Positions 4,791 to 11,211 of a stretch of DNA of 11,211 nt are shown here, one piece after another. The notes beneath the pieces are model-generated. The model was given only the letters and a program-made list of their open reading frames with translations, was not told where the DNA came from and made no database searches. How positions within the stretch are numbered: the first letter of the stretch is position 1; the number at the start of each line of letters is the position of its first letter. The position numbers and the translations under genes are program-made. Location of the stretch: NCBI GenBank assembly GCA_903835325.1, contig CAILMU010000091.1, positions 1-11,211 of the forward strand. The letters are read 5' to 3'. Source of the DNA: an uncultured Microcaldota archaeon (lineage in GTDB: Archaea > Micrarchaeota > Micrarchaeia > Anstonellales > Bilamarchaeaceae).

Positions 4791-6101
4791 TCAGAGCAAA
4801 ATGATATCTTTCTCATCGAATGGGCATGCTATTGTTGTGCCTGATGACGGAGCAGGAGCCCCGATTGCCGATGTCGGAGGCGCCGGGGGCAGGCGATTGT
4901 AGGCCTTCCTGCCATCGATCTCGATACCGAGAATGGAATCCGAGAGCTCGCATGAAAGCGTTTTCCCGTCTTTTGCAGCCTCCACAGCCCTTGCGAATAA
5001 TTCCGAGTAGTAGAAGCTCCGGATATTCCGGGCAACCTGCCAGAAGTCGGGCGCGTTTATCTTTTCTTCATTCGATTCAGGGAATTGTGATTCGAATCTG
5101 TTGAACGCGGATATCATGTCGTCGAACTTCAATGCCATCTTTTCGTAGAAGGCCAGGTGGGCCGTGAAGTCTTTTCCCTTCCTTGCGGCATCCCATTCTT
5201 CATCGGTCGGGAAATCGTCGAGCAGGCTATCCAGCTTGTCCAGCTCAGGGCGTGCTTGCAGAAGTATCTTGTCCTTCGCATCGATTGCGATATATGTCAG
5301 GAGATATGAACGCATGAGCGCGCTTTTCGGATTATGGGCCATCTCGGCCTTGATTTTGGAGATGGTATCATCCTTGAGCTCGCGGACCTCCTGCATAGAA
5401 GACGATATTTTCTTCGAGATTGCTATTTCGCGTTTAATCAAGACGCTATGGAGCCTCAATGACTTGCTGCTGAAATCGTAGAATTTGTCTTTCATGTAGG
5501 CATCCATGACGAATTTGCGCTCATCGCTGATGGAGAGTTCGGATTCGAGCAATTGGGAAAGCTTAACCTTTTGGGATTCGTCAAGGCTTTTCCAGACATG
5601 ATGGGCGAATTCATGGTGGATGGTGCTGTCGTTTATCAGCTTCCCAGGCATGCCATAGTAAAGGATCATGCGGCTCGTGCCGTCTTGGTTCGGGATAAGG
5701 CTTCCGCCGAGATCCCGGTTGTCCAAGATGCCCTCTTTCTCTTCATCGTTGATATTCAGGATGCCGAGCAGATTGATAGGGAAACTGCGGGGAATGATTC
5801 GGACCTCGGTGATTCCTTCGGCAAGCTCGTGAGGATAGGATGCCAGCTCTTTCTGCACCTGTCCGCTCGATCTGATCGTTTCGCAGATTGATTGCACCTG
5901 CTTCGCTTCATAGGATACCTGGTGGAGATCTTGGTAGTTCCGGCATCCCCTTTCGCCTGCTCCGGTTCCCAGAATGAACATTGAGGATAAGCACAGGGAT
6001 TTCGAAGCGGCTCTGGAGATTGACTTGAACCGTTCCCACGGCGTCTTGGCTTTGGCCGGGGATGGCGGCGCGCTTTCTGTGGGCGGGTGAAGATGTTTCA
6101 T
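4791..6101 (-). CDS. HEFAH zinc metalloprotease (putative gluzincin)
   Basis: This 436-residue protein carries HEFAH at 163-167 within IHHEFAHHVW, the HExxH zinc and catalytic motif. A second element YYSELFARAVEA (about 364-375) near the C-terminus resembles the helix that supplies the third zinc ligand, Glu367, in gluzincins; that assignment is inference. Between them lies a long helical, charged region (about 175-340), possibly coiled coil. The N-terminus is Pro-rich and basic, followed by a short hydrophobic stretch SLCLSSMFILGTGAG (35-49) and Cys53. It could be a membrane anchor or degenerate lipobox, suggesting an extracytoplasmic enzyme. The tail (about 405-425) is Pro/Ala/Ser-rich. TTTTAATT about 25 bp upstream of ATG 6101 indicates a leaderless message. 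The substrate is unknown. The neighbouring serine hydrolase is downstream in the same direction. Confidence 0.8.
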   Translation of the reverse strand: MKHLHPPTESAPPSPAKAKTPWERFKSISRAASKSLCLSSMFILGTGAGERGCRNYQDLHQVSYEAKQVQSICETIRSSGQVQKELASYPHELAEGITEVRIIPRSFPINLLGILNINDEEKEGILDNRDLGGSLIPNQDGTSRMILYYGMPGKLINDSTIHHEFAHHVWKSLDESQKVKLSQLLESELSISDERKFVMDAYMKDKFYDFSSKSLRLHSVLIKREIAISKKISSSMQEVRELKDDTISKIKAEMAHNPKSALMRSYLLTYIAIDAKDKILLQARPELDKLDSLLDDFPTDEEWDAARKGKDFTAHLAFYEKMALKFDDMISAFNRFESQFPESNEEKINAPDFWQVARNIRSFYYSELFARAVEAAKDGKTLSCELSDSILGIEIDGRKAYNRLPPAPPTSAIGAPAPSSGTTIACPFDEKDIILL

Positions 6102-6122
6102 AAAATGTTATTAGATGCAAGT

Positions 6123-6130
6123 AATTAAAA
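6123..6130 (-). promoter_or_regulatory. TATA box of the zincin gene
   Basis: TTTTAATT on the minus strand is centred about 25 bp before ATG 6101, so transcription would start at or next to the start codon. No Shine-Dalgarno is seen there, consistent with leaderless translation. Confidence 0.5.
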
Positions 6131-6181
6131 ATGGCAGGCAATGGATGCGATCCGATTCAATAGTGATATCGAAAATGCTGT

Positions 6182-6532
6182 TCACAGCAGCTTCAGTTTC
6201 CCGAAAACAGCATCCAGTTCGCTCTCTTTCCAAGGCCCTGCCCCGAAACATGTCAATGACCCGGGCTCCACCTGCGTGTGCCCGGCATCGCGAACCAGTT
6301 CGCACGGGATTCCCACCGCTTTCGCCTTGTTGTAGCAATCGAGGAGCTCCTCTTCGCTTCCGACCTTCAGGACCACTTTCATTTGGCCCTCGCTTTTCCA
6401 GGCTGAAGCAATCTCGGGATTCTTCGATTTCACGCGCTCGTAGGACATGAGGGATGCGTGTGCCACTTGGGCGCTTAATTTTCCGCTGGACATCTTCAAA
6501 TCTTTTCTCGCGACGATAACTTGTTTAAACAT
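6182..6532 (-). CDS. pth2: peptidyl-tRNA hydrolase Pth2
   Basis: Pth2 releases peptides from prematurely dissociated peptidyl-tRNA in the cytoplasm, recycling the tRNA. The 116-residue length is exactly that of archaeal Pth2. The family pattern is complete: FKQVIVARKDLKMSSGKLSA (2-21), with Lys18 in the GKLSAQVAHAS motif (17-27), the middle MKVVLKVGSEEELL, and the C-terminal RDAGHTQVEPGSLTCFGAGP (81-100), which holds the conserved Asp, Thr and GP elements. The gene is intact, so the homing endonuclease just upstream (stop codon 4 nt before this ATG) has not broken it. With so short a gap, pth2 must be transcribed either with the endonuclease or from a promoter inside its 3' end; CATTTAAG near 6559-6566 is a candidate. 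Confidence 0.95.
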   Translation of the reverse strand: MFKQVIVARKDLKMSSGKLSAQVAHASLMSYERVKSKNPEIASAWKSEGQMKVVLKVGSEEELLDCYNKAKAVGIPCELVRDAGHTQVEPGSLTCFGAGPWKESELDAVFGKLKLL

Positions 6533-6536
6533 ATAA

Positions 6537-7475
6537 TCACGAATTAATTGACCTTATCCTTAAATGTTCTTTAAAACGCAGCATCTTCCTTTTCAGGAAC
6601 ATTTCGCCACAATCTTTATACATCCAAAAACAAATCGTGCGCGCGTTGTTACCATAGTATCTGCAAGTCCAAAGATTCTTCCCGACCTTTTTAAAATTAT
6701 TAGGTATTCCTAGCTCTTTATTGATAACTTGAGTGATGGATAAAATGAACGATTCGTTAGAGCCAACAAAACAGATCTTAATAGTGTTTGGATAATTAAA
6801 CATTATTGAACCATCACCATCAAAATATCCTCTAATAAAATGTCTTAGAAAAGGGCGTGGCATTCTCGGAATCCTGAATTTGTGCATTTTATTTGGTATA
6901 CACCCTAAGCTTATGAGATCGTCGCATAATTTACGGCTGTTTATTCGAAGAAGTGCATATGAAGAAATATACTTCTTTGAAGGAACTAGTTGTCTTATTT
7001 TTTTTATTGGACAATTAGACATGAGAACCGAACGGATCTTTTCTAATATTTCTTTATCCTTAAATGCCAGTTTGATCCTGAATGTCCTTTTATCTGGAGT
7101 AATGTTACCATCGCTAAAAAGCCAGCCAAGAATATACGCCATTTCTCGAGTCCAATGGTTAAAAAAGGTTTCATCGAGCGAATATTTTCTTGGTTTGATA
7201 TGGGTTTCAAGATCCAAACGATTGGCTTTATGGTAAATAGAAAAAAAACTCCGGCCGGGAAGATATTTTTTAAAATCTCTATCTTTTCCGTAGTACATCT
7301 TGAGGAGAACGAGTTCTCTTTTAGTCCAATTATAACTGGGAGTTGTTAGCCCATGAAAATTCAAGGCCCTTTGAACAGTACTTCGTCCAATATTATTTTC
7401 TTTGGCAATATCAATGTAGGTTTTGCCATTTTTTAATTGGTTCTCAAGATAATTTTTATTCCGGTATACTTTCAT
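6537..7475 (-). CDS. LAGLIDADG homing endonuclease, free-standing
   Basis: This 312-residue protein is a two-motif LAGLIDADG endonuclease. Motif 1 is AYILGWLFSDG (113-123) and motif 2 FIRGYFDGDG (213-222), each ending in the acidic residue that binds the catalytic metal. Upstream lie a helix-turn-helix (about 18-42, TYIDIAKENNIGRSTVQRAL) and a Myb/SANT-like segment (about 48-90, YNWTKRELVLLKMYYG), probably extra DNA-recognition modules. Such enzymes cut long DNA sites and spread themselves or their host intron. The gene is much richer in A+T than its neighbours and uses AT-rich codons, a sign of recent transfer. It is not inside a recognisable intron or intein here. It stands between the 248-aa gene and pth2, with its own TATA box. 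Both motif acidic residues are present, so it may be active. Confidence 0.9.
   Translation of the reverse strand: MKVYRNKNYLENQLKNGKTYIDIAKENNIGRSTVQRALNFHGLTTPSYNWTKRELVLLKMYYGKDRDFKKYLPGRSFFSIYHKANRLDLETHIKPRKYSLDETFFNHWTREMAYILGWLFSDGNITPDKRTFRIKLAFKDKEILEKIRSVLMSNCPIKKIRQLVPSKKYISSYALLRINSRKLCDDLISLGCIPNKMHKFRIPRMPRPFLRHFIRGYFDGDGSIMFNYPNTIKICFVGSNESFILSITQVINKELGIPNNFKKVGKNLWTCRYYGNNARTICFWMYKDCGEMFLKRKMLRFKEHLRIRSINS
6559..6566 (-). promoter_or_regulatory. possible pth2 TATA box inside the endonuclease 3' end
   Basis: Minus-strand CATTTAAG is centred about 30 bp before ATG 6532, at the far end of the usual spacing. It lies within the last codons of the upstream endonuclease gene. Another AT-rich box, TTTTAAAG, lies about 10 bp further upstream. 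Weak, position-based evidence. Confidence 0.3.
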
Positions 7476-7493
7476 AATTCAAATGGAATTTTG

Positions 7494-7502
7494 AGATATA
7501 AA
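7494..7502 (-). promoter_or_regulatory. TATA box of the homing endonuclease
   Basis: TTTTATATC on the minus strand is centred about 23 bp before ATG 7475, within the 58-bp gap to the upstream gene. It implies a leaderless, independently transcribed message. Confidence 0.55.
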
Positions 7503-7533
7503 AGGAAAATGAGGGGTTATTTCCGCACGTGAG

Positions 7534-8280
7534 TCAAGGCTCTTTCGTTCTGGCGATGTAATGCTCATAGCATATCTGGAGCACCCGGCCCCAGTCAATC
7601 GGTCTGCCAGCCGGATAAGTCACGTCCCCGGCCTTTGCCTTGAGCCTCTCTTTCTCTGCACGCGCAGCATCGCCCCTACGGGCGTCCTCGTCCATTATCT
7701 TCGGGATTTCATCGACAAGCGCCAGAAGCGATTTCGCGGTCTCTGCGATATCCTCGACCCTGGAGGTGGCACTGTTATCACGGGAGCGTATCACATACAG
7801 GTTGACATGATTTATGCGCCAGACACCCGAATCATCAGGGCTTTTGCTGGGCCCGCTCAGGCACTCGAGCACCTGCAGGTTCTTTGCTTGGAAAATAACT
7901 GAGAACCCCTTGTCGCTTGCCGCTTTATCGACGTTTTCGCCAAGATGCGCCTCTTCGGTCTGGATCGTGAGCTCGGCCAGGACCTTCATTGGTTCGCCTT
8001 CCGAGAGCACGAGCTCCACCCGTGCATCTTTCCCGCATCTTTTCTTGAGTTCATCCCGGGCGACCTGGAATTCTAAAAGCTTCTTCTCAGCTTTCGGGGA
8101 TGAATCCTCTCCTTTGGCAGGAGGGTGGGACATGTAAAGGGCTTCCTTGACAAGCGCGTCCTTCGCGTCCATGATTGGGGCGGCAAGCACTCTGGCTTCT
8201 GTCATTGCCGGGCGTGCCGGAACAGTAATCTGCTTTTTTTCTTCTATGGGAGGGTGGCGAAGCTGCCTTGCGGGATGCAT
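7534..8280 (-). CDS. unrecognised 248-aa protein
   Basis: I do not recognise this 248-residue protein. Residues 1-65 are Pro/Ala/Lys-rich and probably flexible. Residues 66-170 alternate beta-like and helical stretches (ARVELVLSEGEPMKVLAELT, KGFSVIFQAKNLQVLECLSG, WRINHVNLYVIRSRDNS) and look like one alpha/beta domain. A helix (RVEDIAETAKSLLALVDEIP) and a charged, possibly coiled segment (EDARRGDAARAEKERLKAKA) follow. The C-terminus is GRVLQICYEHYIARTKEP. No membrane segment, signal peptide or catalytic motif is evident. ATG 8280 is well supported: AGGTGA (8292-8287) sits 6 nt upstream and a TATA box about 38 bp upstream. It is downstream of the Lhr helicase but separated from it by 338 bp of repeat-bearing DNA, so it is probably a separate transcription unit. 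Confidence 0.75.
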   Translation of the reverse strand: MHPARQLRHPPIEEKKQITVPARPAMTEARVLAAPIMDAKDALVKEALYMSHPPAKGEDSSPKAEKKLLEFQVARDELKKRCGKDARVELVLSEGEPMKVLAELTIQTEEAHLGENVDKAASDKGFSVIFQAKNLQVLECLSGPSKSPDDSGVWRINHVNLYVIRSRDNSATSRVEDIAETAKSLLALVDEIPKIMDEDARRGDAARAEKERLKAKAGDVTYPAGRPIDWGRVLQICYEHYIARTKEP

Positions 8281-8286
8281 TATTGG

Positions 8287-8292
8287 TCACCT
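8287..8292 (-). promoter_or_regulatory. Shine-Dalgarno of the 248-aa gene
   Basis: Minus-strand AGGTGA lies 6 nt before ATG 8280 and close to the predicted transcription start (about 8293). This would be a very short leader carrying a ribosome site at its 5' end, unlike the leaderless neighbours. Confidence 0.55.
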
Positions 8293-8313
8293 GTGGAGAC
8301 ACGCGAAGGTTAA

Positions 8314-8323
8314 GCTTATAAAC
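8314..8323. promoter_or_regulatory. near-palindromic TATA box, possibly bidirectional
   Basis: GCTTATAAAC reads GTTTATAAGC on the other strand, so it is a good TATA box in both directions. Minus-strand use fits the 248-aa gene (start of transcription near 8293). Plus-strand use would start near 8343 and transcribe the repeat region antisense to the Lhr downstream sequence. Confidence 0.55.
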
Positions 8324-8370
8324 GTCTGTCACAGGGCGCGAAGACGGGCGAAGTTGAGGATGGTGTTGAA

Positions 8371-8617
8371 GAAGACCTCACCGACTCCGGAAGCGTGCTG
8401 AAGAATGGCGTGGTCAGCGAAGGAGATGGGTGAGCGTAAGAAGGAATGAATACTGGAGTCTTGGGGAAAACACTATCGACCCCGGAAGCGTGCTGAAGAA
8501 TGATGTAGTCAGCGACGGATATTGGTGCTCCTGAGATTTCGAGGTCAAAAACCTCGAATATTTGAGTTCGGATCGCCGAACTCAAAGAGGAAAGAATATA
8601 GGAGTCATGGGGAAAAC
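8371..8617. repeat. degenerate tandem repeat, two copies, noncoding
   Basis: The 338-bp gap between the 248-aa gene and the Lhr stop holds a duplicated unit. Module 8382-8432 recurs at 8477-8527 (offset 95, about 44 of 51 bases equal by hand). Module 8452-8471 recurs at 8598-8617 (offset 146); the difference is an extra stretch of about 51 bp carrying two perfect hairpins. Each copy keeps the small stem TGCTGA...TCAGCG (8396-8401 with 8414-8419; 8491-8496 with 8509-8514). Copy 1 can also close by GACTCCGG 8383-8390 with CTGGAGTC 8453-8460. The minus-strand frame across it reads the two copies in different frames, so the duplication is not of a protein. A structured RNA or decayed mobile sequence is possible; neither is shown. 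Confidence 0.7.
8538..8586. repeat. two back-to-back perfect hairpins
   Basis: TTCGAGGT 8538-8545 pairs with ACCTCGAA 8551-8558 around a CAAAA loop. TTTGAGTTCGG 8561-8571 pairs with CCGAACTCAAA 8576-8586 around ATCG. The pair lies in the part of the second repeat copy that the first copy lacks, and about 30 bp past the Lhr stop on the minus strand. It may act in 3'-end formation or RNA stability of Lhr mRNA, or it may be a small inserted element. Confidence 0.75.
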
Positions 8618-8618
8618 T

Positions 8619-11207
8619 TCAGCTCCCCAGCTTCCAGTATTTCTTGTTCTTGATGAAAAGCTTCTGCACCTCGATTATATCCAGGTAGAATGCGTTCTCA
8701 TCACGGTGGAGGCGGCGCAAAATCCGGTCCGCGCCGTTCGGCCCGACCCCATAGGTCGAAAGGGCTATCAGCGCGCGCTTGCCGTATGTGGATATGAGGC
8801 CGGCCGCGAATTCGGAGTCATTCCCTTTCGGCTTCCCTTCCCGATCGGCTATCGTATATCTCCTCTTCCCGCAATTATGGCATATTATTATTTCTGGCGC
8901 ACCGGCAAGGTGCATGAATCTCGTGGCTCCGCAGTCCAGGCACACAAGATGCAATGTCTTCGTGAGCGAATTCTCCTTGAAAGCCGCGATCATGCGTTCG
9001 CGCGGCTCGAAGGCCCCGCCGGTATCTCCTCCTGAGAAACGTTCGATGCCGATCTTCGCGAAATAGCTGGGTTTCCCCGTCTTCATATCCTTGGCATCGA
9101 CTATCAGTTTTATTTTCCCGCTTTTTATTTTCCCGAGGAGCTCCTCGGTCTTCTCGACATCGAAGAACCTTGCGAAAATAGAACGTATCGTTTCCTCATA
9201 GACGACAGAATAGCGCATGGCTTCGATGAAGCGGTTGGATATCGTCGCGTCCTCAGAAAGAAGGCCGAACATCCTGCCGACATGAAGGAACCTGAGCTTC
9301 AGCATGGTGGAACCTATCAAGGCTTCCTGGAGGCTCGCGCGCACATTCCGGATATCGTTGAAGCACCTGAGTATATTCTCCTGCGCAAGCGGGTATGGAA
9401 GCTTCACCATCACCCTGTATGGATCCGAGACAGCCCGGACGCTCTCGCCGATCAGGCGCGTGAGGTTGCGCGAAAGCAGCCTCGCGAGGCATTCGTTCAC
9501 CTTGCTCCCGAAACATGCGTGGATGACGATGAGGTCCTGCACGATTTCTATCACGACGGTCTTGTCATCCGGCAATGGCGTGATGTCTCTCTTTAGCTTC
9601 CGCATCTTCCCGACGCCTTGCGCAACCTCGAATGAGACGGGGATGTCTTCGCCTGTCCAGGAAGGGACTACGATGTCGAGTGCTGATGACGGTTCTGCAA
9701 GCACCTCGGTCTCCGTGATGTCTATGACTTTCCACGGCATGCCCCTCGAGAAGAACGATACGCCTGATTCGAGATTCACCACGAACTCCTCGTCGAGGCT
9801 CGAGATTATCCTGTTGCTTATCACGTCCTTCATGGCAAAACGCTTCGTCTTCGGTATCGTGCTGAGGTAGGAGACGAAATACGGGCGCGCCCGGGAAGCA
9901 GTACGGATATGGATGTCTTTTCCATCTTCATCATAGAAGATGAGCCCCTCAGAATAGAGCTGGAGCGCGACCATGCGGAGCTTCTCGTAATCTATAGAAT
10001 ACGCGTACGAGCGCGAGAGGATGGAATGCGCCTGCGCCAAAGTCATGCGGCCTATATCCAGGCAGAGCCCGACCAGCTGGTGGGCTATCACATCCAACGC
10101 GCCGCGTTCGACCTTTTTATCCTCTATCCAGCCGTTCGCGGCAAGGGTCGCTACGACTTCGCTCTCCAGTTGATCATCGAAATCGTTGTAGAAGACGACC
10201 CCTTTCGGCGTCTTGACCAGGCTGTGGCCCGAGCGCCCGACCCTTTGGATGAGCCTGAATGCCTGGTGAGGCGAGCCATACTGCATGACAAGGTTGACAT
10301 CGCCGATATCGATTCCCAGTTCGAGGGAAGATGTGCAAAGGATGGACTTGAGTTCCCCTGATTTGAACCTCTCTTCGGTGCTTATGCGGATGTCCTTGGA
10401 GAGCGAACCGTGGTGCACTTCGATGGGAGCCCCGCTTTTTCGCAGGCTCGCCCCGAGCTCTTCGGCCGTGCTTCTTGTGTTCACGAATAGGAGCGAGCGG
10501 TTCTCTTCGATGAGTTTCTTCATCTTGGCCTCGTTCATCTTCTCTATCTCGATATCCATCTTCCTGTTCTTGCCTGATTCGCAGACGGCATAAGGCCTAT
10601 CTCCGAAAAGGAGCCCGGCCGCTTCTGCCTCGTTCGCGACTGTCGCGCTGATGCCGATGCGCTGGAATTCCGCTATCTGGTTCAGGCGCTCGAGGCCGAG
10701 GGATAATTGCGCTCCGCGCTTGTTGTCTAATATATCGTGTATCTCGTCCACTATCACGAAACGGACTTTGGTGAGGTGCCTGCGCATGACACGGCCCAGC
10801 ATCAAGGCTTGGAGGGATTCTACTGTGGTGAGTAGGATCTTCGGAGGGGATTTCCTGTGTTTCGCGCGCTCATGCAATGTCGTATCGCCGGTACGCATGT
10901 CATGGCTTATCTCAAGACGGTCGCACCACCATTCGAATCTGCCTTTGAGGTCGCGGGATAAAGCACGTAATGGAGTGATGTAAAGCGCTTCTATCCCTTC
11001 TTCAGATTCATCATCTGTGTTCTTGCGGGAGATCTGCGCTTCCTTTATCTTCTCGAGAATCGGAAGAAGAGCGCTTTCTGTCTTTCCATAGCCTGTGGGC
11101 GCGAGTATCAGGACATTTTCGCCGGCAAGGACCCTGGGGATGGCGAGTTTCTGTATCTCGGTAAGCTCGCCGAACCGTTCCCTCACTAATTGGGCTACGT
11201 CGGCCAT
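8619..11207 (-). CDS. lhr: Lhr-family SF2 DNA/RNA helicase
   Basis: An 862-residue ATP-dependent helicase of the archaeal Lhr family, superfamily 2, probably acting in DNA repair or RNA processing. Motifs in order: TEIQKLAIP (Q-like, 16-24), Walker A APTGYGKT (36-43), TPLRALSRDLKGR (Ia, 78-90), DEIH (154-157), SAT (187-189), HHGSLSKDIR (265-274), CTSSLELGID (V, 291-300) and QRVGRSGH (VI, 321-328). A winged helix and the Lhr-specific C-terminal region follow. Near the end CLDC (756-759) and CHNC (776-779) form a four-cysteine zinc site in the CxxC-x16-CxxC arrangement. ATG 11207 is only 4 bp from the window edge. Motif spacing to the N-terminus looks natural, but an earlier start outside cannot be excluded. 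The promoter lies outside the window. Confidence 0.92.
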   Translation of the reverse strand: MADVAQLVRERFGELTEIQKLAIPRVLAGENVLILAPTGYGKTESALLPILEKIKEAQISRKNTDDESEEGIEALYITPLRALSRDLKGRFEWWCDRLEISHDMRTGDTTLHERAKHRKSPPKILLTTVESLQALMLGRVMRRHLTKVRFVIVDEIHDILDNKRGAQLSLGLERLNQIAEFQRIGISATVANEAEAAGLLFGDRPYAVCESGKNRKMDIEIEKMNEAKMKKLIEENRSLLFVNTRSTAEELGASLRKSGAPIEVHHGSLSKDIRISTEERFKSGELKSILCTSSLELGIDIGDVNLVMQYGSPHQAFRLIQRVGRSGHSLVKTPKGVVFYNDFDDQLESEVVATLAANGWIEDKKVERGALDVIAHQLVGLCLDIGRMTLAQAHSILSRSYAYSIDYEKLRMVALQLYSEGLIFYDEDGKDIHIRTASRARPYFVSYLSTIPKTKRFAMKDVISNRIISSLDEEFVVNLESGVSFFSRGMPWKVIDITETEVLAEPSSALDIVVPSWTGEDIPVSFEVAQGVGKMRKLKRDITPLPDDKTVVIEIVQDLIVIHACFGSKVNECLARLLSRNLTRLIGESVRAVSDPYRVMVKLPYPLAQENILRCFNDIRNVRASLQEALIGSTMLKLRFLHVGRMFGLLSEDATISNRFIEAMRYSVVYEETIRSIFARFFDVEKTEELLGKIKSGKIKLIVDAKDMKTGKPSYFAKIGIERFSGGDTGGAFEPRERMIAAFKENSLTKTLHLVCLDCGATRFMHLAGAPEIIICHNCGKRRYTIADREGKPKGNDSEFAAGLISTYGKRALIALSTYGVGPNGADRILRRLHRDENAFYLDIIEVQKLFIKNKKYWKLGS

Positions 11208-11211
11208 GGAA

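Noticed and set aside
6182..7475. Homing endonuclease encoded within an intron or intein of pth2
   Set aside because: pth2 is complete with a normal N-terminus and the endonuclease ends before its start codon.
8316..8585. 89-aa minus-strand frame across the repeat region
   Set aside because: The two DNA repeats are read in different frames, the composition is Ser/Pro-biased and there is no start signal.
8371..8617. CRISPR array
   Set aside because: Only two imperfect copies with unequal spacing and no regular spacers.

Overview
The window is archaeal. The evidence is a PurP-type purine synthetase, an archaeal-type Pth2, an Lhr-type helicase, TATA boxes about 25 bp upstream of several start codons with little or no leader (leaderless transcripts), a tRNA gene without an encoded CCA, and introns flanked by bulge-helix-bulge (BHB) splice motifs. 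The lineage cannot be fixed from this window. Compact genes and heavily intron-split tRNAs occur in DPANN groups such as Micrarchaeota and in Thermoproteota, but that is only a guess.

Layout. Positions 2-214 (+) hold the C-terminal end of an unrecognised gene. It converges with a 395-aa-class unrecognised protein on the minus strand (286-1470). A divergent AT-rich promoter region near 1513-1543 separates that gene from a plus-strand pair, purP (1564-2604) and uppS (2629-3352). A tRNA-Phe(GAA) gene with two introns follows at 3416-3550, then alternative hairpins and a T-run terminator (3547-3640). An orphan Cys-containing small protein lies at 3802-4164 (+). From 4193 onward everything is on the minus strand. 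In transcription order this side reads: Lhr helicase (11207-8619), a noncoding repeat region (8371-8617), an unrecognised 248-aa protein (8280-7534), an AT-rich LAGLIDADG homing endonuclease (7475-6537), pth2 (6532-6182), a HEFAH zincin (6101-4791) and an RBBP9/YdeN-like serine hydrolase (4747-4193).

Main discovery. The uppS gene is split by a 28-nt insertion at 2678-2705. It sits exactly inside the DGNRRW active-site motif and is framed by a textbook BHB motif: outer helix CCGG:CCGG, 4-bp central helix ATGG:CCAT, two 3-nt bulges, and an 8-bp inner stem. Cutting each bulge at the standard place joins GATGGA-A to AC-CGGAGATGG and restores D-G-N-R-R-W in frame. This is strong sequence evidence for a spliced archaeal protein-coding gene outside the classic examples (such as cbf5). 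Unspliced, the message gives only a 17-residue peptide, or a downstream ATG product lacking the catalytic Asp.

About 740 bp downstream, tRNA-Phe carries a 41-nt noncanonical intron (position 30/31) with an equally perfect BHB and a 21-nt intron at the canonical 37/38 site. Removing both gives a standard 73-nt tRNA-Phe. Three introns that would depend on the tRNA splicing endonuclease therefore lie within about 840 bp. A LAGLIDADG endonuclease, the family often tied to such introns, lies about 3 kb away but is not inside any intron seen here.
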